64,000 nucleotides of DNA from Alistipes sp. (GCA_017465575.1 JAFTVX010000029.1:1-64000); one strand, 5' to 3'. Positions 1 through 9,925 are shown, numbered from the stretch's first letter. The notes: generated by a model not told the origin, from the sequence alone. Numbers and translations: made by a program.

Positions 1-7
1 GAAAATA

Positions 8-40
8 TTTGAAATATTCAAAGAAGTTTTGCTAAATTTG
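8..40 (+). promoter_or_regulatory. Bacteroides-type promoter for the isochorismatase-family gene
   Basis: TTTG at 8-11, 21 nt, then TAAATTTG at 33-40, matching the Bacteroides -33/-7 consensus. Transcription would start near 45-50 and give a leader of about 85 nt before the ATG at 132. Confidence 0.65.
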
Positions 41-54
41 TAAAAACAAAATCA

Positions 55-119
55 CATTAGCGGTAGCCTTAATGAGGTTCTGACTACTCGCTAATGAAAA
101 ATTGAAATTATAGAACCTC
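55..119 (+). promoter_or_regulatory. leader with potential H-type pseudoknot
   Basis: CATTAGCG (55-62) pairs perfectly with CGCTAATG (89-96), extended inward by GTAG (63-66) with CTAC (84-87). The loop segment GAGGTTC (74-80) is perfectly complementary to GAACCTC (113-119), which ends 12 nt before the start codon. Hairpin plus loop-to-tail pairing is the layout of small pseudoknot riboswitches. I recognise no known class, so a regulatory function is inference. Confidence 0.5.
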
Positions 120-131
120 CCTAAAATAGTT

Positions 132-683
132 ATGGCAAAGCTTAACAAACCCGCTATCTTGGTCGTTGATATGCTCAACGATTTTGTTTATGGTGCGCTT
201 ACATGCGACCGAGGCAAGGCTATCGTGCCCGCTACAGCTCGTCTTTTGGATGCTGCACGCGAGGCAGGTGTTCCTGTTATCTTCTGTAATGATGCTCACC
301 TTCGAGGCATCGACCGCGAGCTCACTATCTGGGGCGACCATGCCATTGCTGGTACCCCTGGAGCAGAGGTTATCCCAGAGCTGAAACTTTCGGATAAGGA
401 CTATGTTGTACCTAAGCGTCGCTACAGCGGCTTCTTCCAGACCGGTCTCGATATCCTGCTTAAGGAACTTGGTGTTAAGACTGTGGTAATGACTGGTTTG
501 CACGCTCATATGTGCGTTCGTCACACCTCGGCAGACGCCTTCTCATTGGGCTACGATGTGGTTGTTGCTAAGGAGGCTACCGACTCATTTACCGAGGAGG
601 ATTACATCAGTGGCTTGGCTTACCTCAAGACCTGCTACGGAGCAGACGCCTACTCTAACGAGGAGCTTGTAGCGATGTTCTAA
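132..683 (+). CDS. isochorismatase/nicotinamidase-family cysteine hydrolase
   Basis: 183 residues covering one complete isochorismatase-like hydrolase domain, cytoplasmic. The family triad is present: Asp13 (strand ILVVDMLNDF), Lys95 (YVVPKRRYSG) and Cys128 (GLHAHMCVRHTS). Asp54, His56 and His70 sit where nicotinamidases hold their metal. The family cleaves amides (nicotinamide, carbamoyl groups) or isochorismate through a Cys thioester; the substrate here cannot be told. It is a single-gene unit with its own promoter, a structured leader and a strong terminator. The Cys segment GLHAHMC differs from the usual G(V/A)xTDxC of PncA, so I do not name it pncA. Confidence 0.85.
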   Translation: MAKLNKPAILVVDMLNDFVYGALTCDRGKAIVPATARLLDAAREAGVPVIFCNDAHLRGIDRELTIWGDHAIAGTPGAEVIPELKLSDKDYVVPKRRYSGFFQTGLDILLKELGVKTVVMTGLHAHMCVRHTSADAFSLGYDVVVAKEATDSFTEEDYISGLAYLKTCYGADAYSNEELVAMF

Positions 684-706
684 GAGGTGTAAAGCTTGTT
701 TTATAG

Positions 707-737
707 GAGCAAAGAGAGAATCTTTGCTCTTTTTTTT
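707..737 (+). terminator. intrinsic terminator after the isochorismatase-family gene
   Basis: Perfect 9-bp stem GAGCAAAGA / TCTTTGCTC with loop gagaa, followed by eight T. It lies 24 nt after the stop codon. Confidence 0.9.
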
Positions 738-798
738 GTTGGAACGACAACCTTCTTACTCGCCGAAAAAATATTTTATATTTTTCCAATTTTTTTCG

Positions 799-806
799 TA
801 CCTTTG
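799..806 (+). promoter_or_regulatory. -7 element (TACCTTTG) ahead of dapB
   Basis: TACCTTTG matches TAnnTTTG, 29 nt before the dapB ATG. The upstream stretch is T/A-rich and has no clear TTTG at the -33 spacing. It would drive the dapB-lepB-yigZ-uvrA-M16 run. Confidence 0.5.
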
Positions 807-835
807 TCGTTTGAACTATAAACAACCAGAAAAGT

Positions 836-1546
836 ATGAAATGTGCAATTATAGGTCACGGCAAGATGGGTCGCGAGATTGAGCGTATCTTGGCTGAGCG
901 TGGCCACAGCGTAGAGCTTATTATCGACGAGGAAAACGCTTCGGAGTTGACTGCCGAGAATCTCCGTGGTATAGATGTAGCCTTTGAGTTTACTACCCCC
1001 GATACGGCACTTGGTAATGTCCGCACCGTATTGGAGGCAGGCGGTAGGGTAGTCTGTGGTACTACGGGTTGGTTGGCGCACCTCTCGGATATGGAGCGCT
1101 TGGCCGAGGAGCGTGGTGGCGCTTTGTTCTATGCCTCAAACTTCTCGATTGGCGTCAATATGATGTTTCGCCTCAATCGCCGTTTGGCCGAGTTGATGAA
1201 TCCCCACTCGGAGTATGATGTGCGCATCGAGGAGACCCACCATATGTGGAAGAAGGATGCACCAAGTGGCACGGCTATTACGCTTGCCGAGGGCATTATC
1301 GAGAATCTCGACCGCAAGTCGGAGTGGGTGAACTCTACGCCCGAGCGTGGCGACCAGCTCGAAATCGAGTCTTTCCGCGAGGGTATGGTTGTGGGTATTC
1401 ACACCATCACCTACACCGCCCCCGATGACTTTATCCAGCTTAAGCACTCTATCATCAACCGCCGTGCCTTGGCACTTGGCGCTGTTGTTGCGGGCGAGTA
1501 CCTAAGGGATAAGTCGGGTGTTCACACTATGGATAACCTCTTATAA
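836..1546 (+). CDS. dapB: 4-hydroxy-tetrahydrodipicolinate reductase
   Basis: NAD(P)H-dependent reduction of hydroxytetrahydrodipicolinate to tetrahydrodipicolinate, in the lysine/diaminopimelate pathway that supplies the peptidoglycan crosslink residue. The 236 residues start with the dinucleotide-binding turn IGHGKMG (6-12). The catalytic and substrate block reads EETHHMWKKDAPSGTA, containing the family His pair, Lys and SGT. Length is typical of the short bacterial form. It is first of a five-gene unit, 9 nt ahead of lepB. Confidence 0.95.
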   Translation: MKCAIIGHGKMGREIERILAERGHSVELIIDEENASELTAENLRGIDVAFEFTTPDTALGNVRTVLEAGGRVVCGTTGWLAHLSDMERLAEERGGALFYASNFSIGVNMMFRLNRRLAELMNPHSEYDVRIEETHHMWKKDAPSGTAITLAEGIIENLDRKSEWVNSTPERGDQLEIESFREGMVVGIHTITYTAPDDFIQLKHSIINRRALALGAVVAGEYLRDKSGVHTMDNLL

Positions 1547-1555
1547 CGAACTGCT

Positions 1556-3013
1556 ATGAAGAAGTTTTTTGGTGCTCTTTCGCGCTTTTTCCAACACCCT
1601 TGGTTTATGGCTGTTGTTGTGGCGCTGATTATCTCGGCATTTGCTGTGTGGTATGGTGCTGCATGGTCGCTCATTATCGCCCTGCCTATTATCTACGACT
1701 ACTATATCGGTCACCATATCGCCTCGTTCCACAAGCGTATGATGGAGCGCTACAAGTGGTGGAGAGTGGTCTATGCCATTTGGTGTGCCCTCATCTTTGC
1801 CGTTGTTGTGGGTGTTATCGCCCATATGCTTATCTTCCGTTGGAACTTCTTCTTTATCGCAACCTTTGTGGTGGTGGCGGTATATGCCTTGTGGAATGAG
1901 TTTAAGAAGTCGAGCAAATTATATGAGTATATCTACGGCTGGGTGCACGCTATTATCTTCGCTACGGTGGTGGCTACGGTTATACAGTCCTACTGGTTCC
2001 AGATGTTTGTAATTCCCACAGGCTCAATGGAGAGCACTCTGCTTGCTGGCGACTATATCCTTGTCAATAAGGTTGTCTATGGCCCTCGTGTGCCTATGAC
2101 ACCTCTGTCGTTCCCCTTTGTGCATAACACTATGCCTCTGAATGCCGAGAAGCAGTCGTTCTCAACTGCTTGGCAGCGCGACTATCGCCGTCTGGCAGCT
2201 ACCTCCGAGGTTAAGCGTGGCGATGTTGTGGTCTTCAACTTCCCCGAGGGCGACACCGTGGTTATGGAGATTCAGGCAATGAGCTACTATGAGCTGTTGC
2301 GTACCAAGGAGTTGGGCCGTTCGGAGGCCGAGCGCCGTGAGAATCTGCGCAACAACTATACGGTCGTTGCCCGCCCTTTGGATAAGAAGGAGAACTATAT
2401 CAAGCGCTGTGTTGCTGTTGCGGGCGATATGCTCGAAATCCGCGATGGCGCAGTCTATACCAACGATGTTCGCGAGAGCGATATCCCCGAGAAGCAGTAC
2501 TACTACATCGTCTACAATAAGCTCACAGGCGGTGGCACGGGCTATCCCACGCTTATCAAGGATTCGGAGTTGAAGAATTATGCCGATACCACACGCTACG
2601 AATTGCGCAAGGCATCGGGTGGTGTTGGCGAGTCGCTTATTCCACATACCGCGGGCAACCGCTGGACATTGGATAACTTTGGCCCCGTATGGGTTCCAAA
2701 GGCTGGTGAGAGCATCGAGCTAACGGATGAGAACTTGGCTTTGTATGGTCGTTGCATCGAGGTCTATGAGCATAACGCCGTCGAGAAGCGCGATGGCAAG
2801 GTCTATGTAAATGGCTCGGAAGCCGACAAGTACACCTTCAAGATGGACTACTACTTTATGATGGGCGACAATCGCCACGGCTCGCTCGACTCACGCTTCT
2901 GGGGCTTTGTTCCCGAAGACCATATCGTGGGCAAGGCATCGTATATATGGTTCTCGGTAGACCCCAATGGTGGCGGTGTGCGCTGGGATAGAATGTTTAC
3001 TTCAATTCGATAG
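1556..3013 (+). CDS. lepB: signal peptidase I (large Bacteroidota form)
   Basis: Membrane serine protease that removes signal peptides from Sec-exported proteins. Hydrophobic segments lie at about 15-50, 69-112 and 127-151, followed by the catalytic box IPTGSMEST with Ser157. The Lys of the Ser/Lys dyad is Lys283 in YIKRCVAVAGD, and box E reads MMGDNRHGSLDSR near the C-terminus. At 485 residues it is much longer than E. coli LepB (324) because of the membrane N-terminus and an insertion between boxes B and D, usual in this phylum. Spacing to its neighbours is 9 and 2 nt. Confidence 0.95.
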   Translation: MKKFFGALSRFFQHPWFMAVVVALIISAFAVWYGAAWSLIIALPIIYDYYIGHHIASFHKRMMERYKWWRVVYAIWCALIFAVVVGVIAHMLIFRWNFFFIATFVVVAVYALWNEFKKSSKLYEYIYGWVHAIIFATVVATVIQSYWFQMFVIPTGSMESTLLAGDYILVNKVVYGPRVPMTPLSFPFVHNTMPLNAEKQSFSTAWQRDYRRLAATSEVKRGDVVVFNFPEGDTVVMEIQAMSYYELLRTKELGRSEAERRENLRNNYTVVARPLDKKENYIKRCVAVAGDMLEIRDGAVYTNDVRESDIPEKQYYYIVYNKLTGGGTGYPTLIKDSELKNYADTTRYELRKASGGVGESLIPHTAGNRWTLDNFGPVWVPKAGESIELTDENLALYGRCIEVYEHNAVEKRDGKVYVNGSEADKYTFKMDYYFMMGDNRHGSLDSRFWGFVPEDHIVGKASYIWFSVDPNGGGVRWDRMFTSIR

Positions 3014-3015
3014 TC

Positions 3016-3624
3016 GTGGCGCAGGATAGCTATAAGACCATTGCCCGCCCTGCGGAGACCACCTACCGCCAGTTGAGCAGTAAGTTCCTTACCTATGCCT
3101 ACCCCGTGGAGACGGAGGCCGAGATTAAGGAGCACTTAGATGCTCTACGCAAAAAGTGGTTCGATGCTACACATCACTGCTACGCTTGGCGCTTGGGTGC
3201 GCACGGCGAACACTTCCGTGCTAATGACGATGGCGAGCCCTCGTCTACGGCAGGTAAGCCCATCCTCGGTCAGTTGCTCTCGCAGGAGGTCACCAACTGC
3301 CTTGTTGTCGTTGTGCGCTACTTTGGTGGTACGAAGCTCGGTGTTCCAGGACTTATTGCCGCCTATAAGGAGTCTACGGCGCAGGTCTTGGCCGAGTGCG
3401 AGATTGTCGAGCGCACGGTGGATGTCCATATCGAGGTGTCATTCTCGTATATTGCGATGAACGATGTTATGCGCATCGTTAAGGAGATGCAGCCCAAGGT
3501 GCTAAATCAGGTATTCGACAACCTCTGCACTATGACCCTCTCAATCCGCGAGTCGGAGTCGGAGCAACTTATCGGTCGTCTGCAGAAGGTCGAAGGCGCC
3601 ACGGTGGATGTTATCAATGAATAG
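3016..3624 (+). CDS. YigZ/IMPACT family protein
   Basis: 202 residues with the UPF0029 (Impact) signature: DDGEPSSTAGKPIL followed by VVRYFGGTKLGVPGLIAAY, then a second small domain of the DUF1949 type (about 130-202). YigZ proteins have an EF-G domain IV-like fold; eukaryotic IMPACT regulates Gcn2, but the bacterial role is not settled. The start is GTG, 2 nt after the lepB stop; no better ATG exists before the conserved region. It ends 7 nt before uvrA, so translational coupling is likely. Confidence 0.9.
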   Translation: MAQDSYKTIARPAETTYRQLSSKFLTYAYPVETEAEIKEHLDALRKKWFDATHHCYAWRLGAHGEHFRANDDGEPSSTAGKPILGQLLSQEVTNCLVVVVRYFGGTKLGVPGLIAAYKESTAQVLAECEIVERTVDVHIEVSFSYIAMNDVMRIVKEMQPKVLNQVFDNLCTMTLSIRESESEQLIGRLQKVEGATVDVINE

Positions 3625-3631
3625 GTAGTTA

Positions 3632-6418
3632 ATGGATAATAAGATAAGGATACGGGGTGCAAGGGTGCACAACCTAAAGAATATCGACCTTGAGATTCCG
3701 CACAACAAATTGGTCGTTGTCACGGGTCTTTCGGGGTCGGGTAAGTCGACATTGGCATTCGATACCATCTTTGCCGAGGGTCAACGCCGCTATGTCGAGA
3801 GCCTCTCGGCATATGCCCGCCAGTTCTTGGGTCGTGTCGAGAAGCCCGATGTCGATTTGATTGAGGGTATCGCCCCCGCTATCGCCATCGAGCAGAAGGT
3901 TATCTCGCGTAACCCTCGCTCTACGGTTGGCACAACCACCGAGATTTACGACTACCTGAAGTTGCTCTTTGCCCGTATCGGTCGCACCTACTCGCCTACG
4001 ACAGGCGCCGAGATTCGTTGCTACGAGGTCGATGATGTTGTCGATAGGGTGTTGGCGTTGGGCGACGATGAGCGTGTTGTTATCGCTGCACCGTTACTGC
4101 TCAAAGGCTCCGAGGGCATCGTTGAGCGTATCTTGACTCTTATGGAGGATGGTGTCAACCGCTTGCGTTATCGTGGCGAGGTTATGCTCGTCGAGAAGTT
4201 TATGCCGTTGATTGATGGCGAGATGTCGCTCGACGATGTTATGGTCGTTGTCGACCGCTTGCGCGTAAGCCACGAACAAGATACCGTATCACGCCTCTCG
4301 GACTCTGTGGCTCGTGCTATGGGATATGGCAATGGTGTGGTGCATATCATCACCGACAGGGTCGAGACCTTCTCGTCGCGCTACGACGAGGCGGGCATCA
4401 GCTTTGAGCGACCCACCGAGCACCTCTTCTCGTTTAATAACCCCATCGGTGCTTGCCCCTTGTGCGAGGGCTACGGCAAGATTGTTGGCATCGACGAGAA
4501 CTTGGTGATTCCCGATAAGTCGAAGAGCATCTACGATGGCGCTGTGGCGTGCTGGAATGGCGCCACTATGAGCCGTTGGAAGCAAGAACTGATATTGAAC
4601 TCTTCGAAGTGCAATTTCCCGATTCATACGCCCTACTATGCCCTTACGGATAAGGAGCGAGATATGTTGTGGCGAGGAACTGACTATTTCCACGGCATCG
4701 ACGATTTCTTTGCCTATGTCGATACCCAGCGCCATAAGGTGCAGTACCGCGTTTTGAAATCACGATATATGGGCAAGACTCTCTGCCCTGAGTGCCACGG
4801 CACACGCCTTAAGCCCGAGGCACTCTATGTCAAGGTGGGAGGAAAGAATATTGCCGAGTTGGTGCAGATGACCGTGGGTGAGCTGATTAAGTTCTTTGAT
4901 GCTTTGAGCCTCGATGAACACGACCAGACTACCGTCGAGCGAGTGCTTAAGGAGATTCGTAGCCGCCTTGGCTACCTTGCCGATGTTGGTCTTCACTACC
5001 TTACGCTTGACCGCCTTTCGGCAACTTTGTCGGGTGGCGAGTCGCAGCGCATCAACCTCTCTACCTCGTTGGGTAGCAACCTCGTTGGCTCGATGTATAT
5101 CCTCGATGAGCCGAGTATCGGTCTGCACCCACGCGATACAAATCGACTGATTGGTGTGTTGAAGCAGTTGCGTGATTTGGATAATACGGTCATCGTCGTT
5201 GAGCATGAAGAGGAGGTTATGCGTGCTGCCGACTGGATTGTCGATATGGGCCCCGAGGCGGGTGTTGGTGGTGGCGAGGTGGTATATAACGGCTGTGCCG
5301 AGGATATCGCCAAGGCCGAGAACTCACTCACGGCAGACTACCTCACTCGTCGTCGTGAGATTGCTGTGCCTAAGCGTCGTCGTGCCAAGGCGGGCGCTGT
5401 GCGTATCCGTGGAGCACGCCACAACAACCTCAAAAATATAGATGTCGAGATTCCGCTCGGCGTACTCTGCTGCATCACGGGTGTTTCGGGCTCGGGTAAG
5501 TCGTCGTTGGCAGACGATGTCCTCTTCCCTGCCCTCAAGCGCAAGATTTCTGAGACGACACTCACCCCTGGTGACCACGATGGCATAGATGTCGATACCC
5601 ACCTATTGCAGGGTGTCGAGATGGTGTCGCAGTCGCCTATCGGCAAGTCCACAAGGTCGAATCCCGTAACCTATATCAAGGCGTACGACGAGATTCGTAA
5701 GCTGTTTGCCGACCAGCCATATGCCGTGCATAATGGCATCGGCGCTGCCTCGTTCTCGTTCAATATGCCTGGTGGTCGTTGCGAGGAGTGCGAGGGTGAG
5801 GGCGTTATCAAGGTAAGTATGCAGTTTATGGCAGATGTCGAATTGCAGTGCGAGGCGTGTCACGGTCAGCGTTTTAAGCCCGAAATCTTGGAGGTCAAGT
5901 ATCGTGGCAAGAGCATCTACGATATCTTGGAGATGTCGGTAGACGAGGCACTTGACTTCTTCTCGGAAGATAAGGATAATGCTATCTGCCGTCGTATTGT
6001 CGACCGCATAACACCCCTTAAACAGGTGGGCTTGGGCTATGTCAAGCTTGGTCAGTCATCATCAACCTTGTCGGGTGGCGAGTCGCAGCGTGTGAAGCTC
6101 GCCTCGTTCTTGCAGAAGGAGCGCTCGTCGGAAAAGCTGATGTTTATCTTCGATGAGCCTACCACGGGTCTTCACTTCCACGATATTGGTCGTCTGCTTG
6201 GTGCTTTCAATGCCCTTATCGAGCGAGGACATACCGTGGTCGTTGTCGAGCATAATATGGAGGTTATCAAGTGTGCCGACTGGGTTATCGACCTCGGCCC
6301 CGAGGCAGGTACGGAGGGTGGCGAGGTCGTTGTAGCGGGTACGCCCGAGGATGTTATGGCGTGCGAGAGAAGCTACACAGGAAAATTCCTAAAACAGAAC
6401 AGAAGTGAAAGAGTTTGA
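3632..6418 (+). CDS. uvrA: excinuclease ABC subunit A
   Basis: Damage-recognition ATPase of nucleotide excision repair, acting with UvrB and UvrC. It has two ABC ATPase halves: Walker [10 protein letters not shown] at 32-40 and GVSGSGKSS in the second half, with two LSGGESQR signatures. Zinc-binding pairs are visible (CPLC and CPEC in the first half, CEEC and CEAC in the second). Length 928 residues is normal. The 3' end overlaps the next gene by 14 nt. Confidence 0.98.
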   Translation: MDNKIRIRGARVHNLKNIDLEIPHNKLVVVTGLSGSGKSTLAFDTIFAEGQRRYVESLSAYARQFLGRVEKPDVDLIEGIAPAIAIEQKVISRNPRSTVGTTTEIYDYLKLLFARIGRTYSPTTGAEIRCYEVDDVVDRVLALGDDERVVIAAPLLLKGSEGIVERILTLMEDGVNRLRYRGEVMLVEKFMPLIDGEMSLDDVMVVVDRLRVSHEQDTVSRLSDSVARAMGYGNGVVHIITDRVETFSSRYDEAGISFERPTEHLFSFNNPIGACPLCEGYGKIVGIDENLVIPDKSKSIYDGAVACWNGATMSRWKQELILNSSKCNFPIHTPYYALTDKERDMLWRGTDYFHGIDDFFAYVDTQRHKVQYRVLKSRYMGKTLCPECHGTRLKPEALYVKVGGKNIAELVQMTVGELIKFFDALSLDEHDQTTVERVLKEIRSRLGYLADVGLHYLTLDRLSATLSGGESQRINLSTSLGSNLVGSMYILDEPSIGLHPRDTNRLIGVLKQLRDLDNTVIVVEHEEEVMRAADWIVDMGPEAGVGGGEVVYNGCAEDIAKAENSLTADYLTRRREIAVPKRRRAKAGAVRIRGARHNNLKNIDVEIPLGVLCCITGVSGSGKSSLADDVLFPALKRKISETTLTPGDHDGIDVDTHLLQGVEMVSQSPIGKSTRSNPVTYIKAYDEIRKLFADQPYAVHNGIGAASFSFNMPGGRCEECEGEGVIKVSMQFMADVELQCEACHGQRFKPEILEVKYRGKSIYDILEMSVDEALDFFSEDKDNAICRRIVDRITPLKQVGLGYVKLGQSSSTLSGGESQRVKLASFLQKERSSEKLMFIFDEPTTGLHFHDIGRLLGAFNALIERGHTVVVVEHNMEVIKCADWVIDLGPEAGTEGGEVVVAGTPEDVMACERSYTGKFLKQNRSERV

Positions 6419-7622
6419 GACATATACACTCCCTAATGGTATTCGTGGCATCCACCGCCAAGTGCGTAGTGGTGTTACGCATTGCGCCCTTGTCGTTAAT
6501 GCTGGCTCGCGTGATGAACGCCCCTCGGAGTATGGCATTGCTCACTTTACCGAGCACGCCCTGTTCAAGGGTACCGAGCGCCGAAAAGCCTATCAGGTAA
6601 ACTGTCGTCTTGAGAATCTCGGTGGCGAGCTTAACGCCTATACCACCAAGGAGGATACCACGCTTCACGCAACCACTTTGCGCCACGACTTTTCGCGTGC
6701 CGTGGAGCTTATCTCGGATGTCATCTTCCGCTCGACCTACCCCGAGAAGGAGTTGCGCAAGGAGCGAGAGGTGATTGCCGACGAGATAAACACCTACAAG
6801 GATTCGCCCTCGGAGCGTATCTACGACGACTTCGAGGATATGATATTTGCTGGCTCGGAACTTGGTCACAATATCCTTGGCTCGAAGGCATCAATCCAGC
6901 GCATCTCGACCGAGGAGATAAAGTCGTTCGTGGGTCGTACCTACACCACCGACCAGATGGTCTTCTCGTCTATCGGCAACTTTTCGGCTCGTAGTGCGCA
7001 GGCTGTTGCCGAGCGCTATCTTGCCGATTTTGAGCCTACTAAGCGCGACTATCAGCGCATCACACCTTCGGAGTATGTCGCTTTCGATAAGCGCCTATCG
7101 CGCCATACCCACCAGTCGCACGGCATCATCGGCACCCGTGGCTACGGCATCACCGACGATAGACGACTGCCCTTGGCGTTGTTGGTCAATATCCTTGGTG
7201 GACCTTCGGCTAACTCGCTGCTTAACTTGCTGTTAAGGGAAAAATATGGTCTTTCGTATAATGTCGAGGCGAGCTATACGCCCTACTCGGATAGTGGCAT
7301 CGTAGGCATCTACTTCTCGTCTGACCACGCCAATACCGAGCAGTGTATCGAGCTTATCGAGGAGGAGGTTGCCCGCTTGCGTAGCGAGCTGATAACGCCT
7401 CGCCGTCTGCTGGTTGCCAAGCGCCAGTTTGTGGCACAGATGGCAATCTCGATGGAGTCCAACGAAGGCTATATGCTTGGCGCGGGCAAGAGTTACTTGT
7501 TGTATAAGGATATTGACACCTTGGAGGAGGCCTACAAGAAGGTTATGGCAATTACCGCCGAGCAGATTATGGATGTTGCGAAGGATAGCTTTGCAAACCT
7601 CTCGAGGCTGATATATAAGTAG
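6405..7622 (+). CDS. M16 family zinc peptidase
   Basis: 405 residues, the length of mitochondrial-processing-peptidase-like bacterial M16B proteins. The inverted zinc motif HxxEH is His47-F-T-Glu50-His51, with Glu127 (EREVIADEI) as third ligand, so this copy should be active. No signal peptide is seen, so it is probably cytoplasmic. The start is GTG inside the uvrA 3' end; the protein begins [12 protein letters not shown], the expected first strand, and no ATG precedes the motif. Last gene of the dapB unit. Confidence 0.92.
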   Translation: MKEFETYTLPNGIRGIHRQVRSGVTHCALVVNAGSRDERPSEYGIAHFTEHALFKGTERRKAYQVNCRLENLGGELNAYTTKEDTTLHATTLRHDFSRAVELISDVIFRSTYPEKELRKEREVIADEINTYKDSPSERIYDDFEDMIFAGSELGHNILGSKASIQRISTEEIKSFVGRTYTTDQMVFSSIGNFSARSAQAVAERYLADFEPTKRDYQRITPSEYVAFDKRLSRHTHQSHGIIGTRGYGITDDRRLPLALLVNILGGPSANSLLNLLLREKYGLSYNVEASYTPYSDSGIVGIYFSSDHANTEQCIELIEEEVARLRSELITPRRLLVAKRQFVAQMAISMESNEGYMLGAGKSYLLYKDIDTLEEAYKKVMAITAEQIMDVAKDSFANLSRLIYK

Positions 7623-7697
7623 AGTTTTTAGTTTTTAGTTATTAGTTTTTAGAAGAGCACTAACAACTAATCACTAACAACTAACAACTAACAACTT
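7623..7697 (+). repeat. heptad repeat array forming an imperfect hairpin
   Basis: Four AGTTTTT-type heptads (7623-7652) are followed, after a short spacer, by CTAACAA heptads on the same strand (about 7660-7695). The two blocks are near reverse complements, with about one mismatch per heptad, so the array can fold back on itself. It ends about 17 nt before the methyltransferase ATG. CTAANAA heptads recur at 59091-59194. Confidence 0.7.
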
Positions 7698-7713
7698 TCA
7701 TCTTTTTTTGACT

Positions 7714-8349
7714 ATGGAGAACTTAGACCACTACATCTTGGCAAACACCAAGCCCGAGGAGGAACTCTTGCACCGCCTCGAGCGAGAGACATACCTTCGT
7801 GTTATCAACCCACGAATGATTTCGGGGCATCTGCAAGGCAAACTCCTTGAGATGCTTGTGCGAATGATGCGCCCACAGCGAGTGCTTGAGATTGGTACTT
7901 TCACCGGCTATTCGGCACTAAGCATCGCCCGTGGCTTGGAGGATGGTGCCTATCTCGATACTATCGAGGTAGATGATGAGTTGGAGGATATCGCTGCCAA
8001 GTACTTCGCGGAGTCGGCATACGGCAACCGCATTCGTCAACATATCGGCTCGGCACTCGATGTTGTGCCACAGCTTGGCGAGGTCTACGATATGGTCTTT
8101 ATGGATGGCGACAAGCGAGAGTATCCAGCCTACTATAAAATGCTTATGGATGGTGGCTATTTGCGTAGTGGCTCGGTGATTTTGGCAGATAATATACTTT
8201 GGTATGGCAAGGTGGCACAACCGATTGCCCATAACGACAAGCATACCGAGGCTATCGTGGAGTTCAACCGTATGGTGGTTGAGGACGATAGGGTAGATAA
8301 TGTGATAGTCCCTATACGCGATGGAATAAATATAGTTAGAGTAAAATAG
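7714..8349 (+). CDS. class I SAM-dependent O-methyltransferase
   Basis: 211 residues resembling the bacterial relatives of catechol/caffeoyl-CoA O-methyltransferase (Methyltransf_3). SAM-binding motif I is VLEIGTFTGYSALSIA; an acidic residue follows at DTIEVDDE; the metal-binding region reads VFMDGDKREYPAYY, with LADNILWYGKV further on. The substrate is unknown. I chose the ATG at 7714; a TTG two codons upstream is possible but less likely. It follows a heptad repeat and may be transcribed separately from the M16 gene. Confidence 0.9.
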   Translation: MENLDHYILANTKPEEELLHRLERETYLRVINPRMISGHLQGKLLEMLVRMMRPQRVLEIGTFTGYSALSIARGLEDGAYLDTIEVDDELEDIAAKYFAESAYGNRIRQHIGSALDVVPQLGEVYDMVFMDGDKREYPAYYKMLMDGGYLRSGSVILADNILWYGKVAQPIAHNDKHTEAIVEFNRMVVEDDRVDNVIVPIRDGINIVRVK

Positions 8350-8391
8350 CGAATGGAATAACTTTATGTATTCCATTCGCTATTTTTAGTT
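8343..8391 (+). terminator. strong terminator overlapping the methyltransferase stop codon
   Basis: A 17-bp perfect stem pairs 8344-8360 with 8369-8385 (loop actttatg) and is followed by a T-rich tail. The stop codon lies inside the left arm. The stem ends in A/T runs on both sides, so it may also stop minus-strand transcription coming from the ZIP gene. Confidence 0.85.
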
Positions 8392-8490
8392 TTTATTAAT
8401 GTTTCATTATTATAGTAAAGGTAATAATTATTTGTATTTCAACCAAGAAATAGCGTGCGGATGCGCCATTGCGACCAAAATATTAGACTT

Positions 8491-9267
8491 TTAACCCAAT
8501 GCTACATCCAAAATCATCATTATCACAAAGCCTATGGCAAAGGCGATAGTGCCGATGTCGGAGTGCTTACCCTGCTGTGTCTCGGGGATTAGCTCCTCGA
8601 CAACGACATAGAGCATTGCACCTGCCGAGAATGCGAGCAAGTAGGGTAGCGAGGGTGCTATATGTTCGTATAAAAGCAACATAACGAGTGCTGCTATGGG
8701 CTCGACAATGCCCGACAGCGCGCCATAGCCAAAGGCACGACCTCGCGAGAGTCCATCGCCACGCAGCGGCAACGAGATAATAGCCCCCTCGGGGATATTT
8801 TGTATCGCCATACCGACGGCCAACGCCAATGCTGCGCTCATCGCTATACCTGCATCTCCCGCCATAGCTCCCGCTACCACAGCACCTACCGCCATACCCT
8901 CGGGAATGTTGTGGAGCGTTACGGCAAGCATAAGCATCGGCCTACGACCCAATGACGAGGGTACACCCTCTGGCTCATTGCCATTGGGGTGAAGGTGTGG
9001 CACAAGGCTATCTAAGGCCAACAGAAAGAGCATGCCGAGAATGATGCCTACCGCAGCAGGCACCCAGCTTAGTCGCCCCATATCTGCCGAAAGGTCGATA
9101 GCGGGGATAATGAGCGACCATACCGAGGCCGCCACCATCACGCCCGCAGCAAAGCCCAATAGTGCCTTATTGACCCTCGACCCTATCGCCTTTCGTGCCA
9201 TCAATACGGTCGATGCGCCTACCACCGTGCCAAGAAATGGGATAAGAAGTGTTACTGCTACATTCAT
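8491..9267 (-). CDS. ZIP family divalent metal transporter
   Basis: 258 residues with about eight hydrophobic segments, like ZupT/GufA-type ZIP importers for zinc and other divalent metals. The binuclear metal site is clear: HNIPEG (119-124) in TM4 and QNIPEG (156-161) in TM5, with EELIPE near the end. A His-containing loop (HLHPNGNEPEG, about 91-101) lies between TM3 and TM4, as in the family. It lies downstream of rubrerythrin on the same strand but is separated by a terminator hairpin. Confidence 0.92.
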   Translation of the reverse strand: MNVAVTLLIPFLGTVVGASTVLMARKAIGSRVNKALLGFAAGVMVAASVWSLIIPAIDLSADMGRLSWVPAAVGIILGMLFLLALDSLVPHLHPNGNEPEGVPSSLGRRPMLMLAVTLHNIPEGMAVGAVVAGAMAGDAGIAMSAALALAVGMAIQNIPEGAIISLPLRGDGLSRGRAFGYGALSGIVEPIAALVMLLLYEHIAPSLPYLLAFSAGAMLYVVVEELIPETQQGKHSDIGTIAFAIGFVIMMILDVALG

Positions 9268-9284
9268 TGTAAATTTAGTTTATA

Positions 9285-9317
9285 CAAAAATAGACCCAAA
9301 TATTGGGCCTATTTTTG
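9285..9317 (-). terminator. terminator after rubrerythrin
   Basis: CAAAAATAG/CTATTTTTG and CCCAA/TTGGG pair around a 3-nt loop with one internal mismatch. On the minus strand this falls 15 nt after the rubrerythrin stop and ends in a T run. Confidence 0.75.
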
Positions 9318-9331
9318 ATTATAAGGTACTA

Positions 9332-9868
9332 CTAATAGTTTTCCGATTTAATCTGAAAGTAAGCCTGTGGGTGTACGCATACGGGGCATACCTCGGGCGC
9401 CTTCTTGCCTACATGGATGTGGCCACAGTTCGAGCACTGCCAAATCATATCGCCATCTCGTGAGAAAACGAGACCACCCTCAACATTTGCCAGCAACTTG
9501 CGGTAGCGCTCCTCGTGCTCCTTCTCAATCTTGCCCACCTCATCGAAGAGGAATGCGATGTGGTCGAAGCCCTCCTCGCGAGCATCCTTAGCCATCTCAG
9601 CGTACATATCTGTCCACTCATAGTTCTCGCCCTCGGCAGCCGACTTTAGATTCTCGGCGGTTGAGCCGATGCCGTTAAGAAGCTTAAACCAAATCTCGGC
9701 GTGCTCCTTCTCGTTAGCTGCGGTCTCCTCGAAAATCTTGGCAATCTGAACATAGCCGTCCTTCTTTGCCTTTGATGCAAAATATGTATACTTGTTGCGT
9801 GCCTGGCTCTCGCCTGCAAATGCCTCCCACAAGTTCTTCTCTGTCTTGGTTCCTTTCAAATCTTTCAT
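9332..9868 (-). CDS. rubrerythrin
   Basis: Non-haem diiron peroxidase that reduces hydrogen peroxide in anaerobes. The N-terminal ferritin-like domain (1-130) has Glu20, Glu53 and His56 in helices 1-2 and Glu115/His118 (EKEH) in helix 4. The C-terminal rubredoxin domain binds one iron through Cys145, Cys148, Cys161 and Cys164. In helix 3 I see Glu91 but Lys94 where the Desulfovibrio protein, by memory alignment, has a second Glu ligand; this may be a subclass trait. It has its own perfect promoter and terminator. Confidence 0.96.
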   Translation of the reverse strand: MKDLKGTKTEKNLWEAFAGESQARNKYTYFASKAKKDGYVQIAKIFEETAANEKEHAEIWFKLLNGIGSTAENLKSAAEGENYEWTDMYAEMAKDAREEGFDHIAFLFDEVGKIEKEHEERYRKLLANVEGGLVFSRDGDMIWQCSNCGHIHVGKKAPEVCPVCVHPQAYFQIKSENY

Positions 9869-9925
9869 AGTCTTGATAGTTTTTTATTGTTTGTTGTTTT
9901 TAATCTTTTGTTCTTTTTCCTGATG

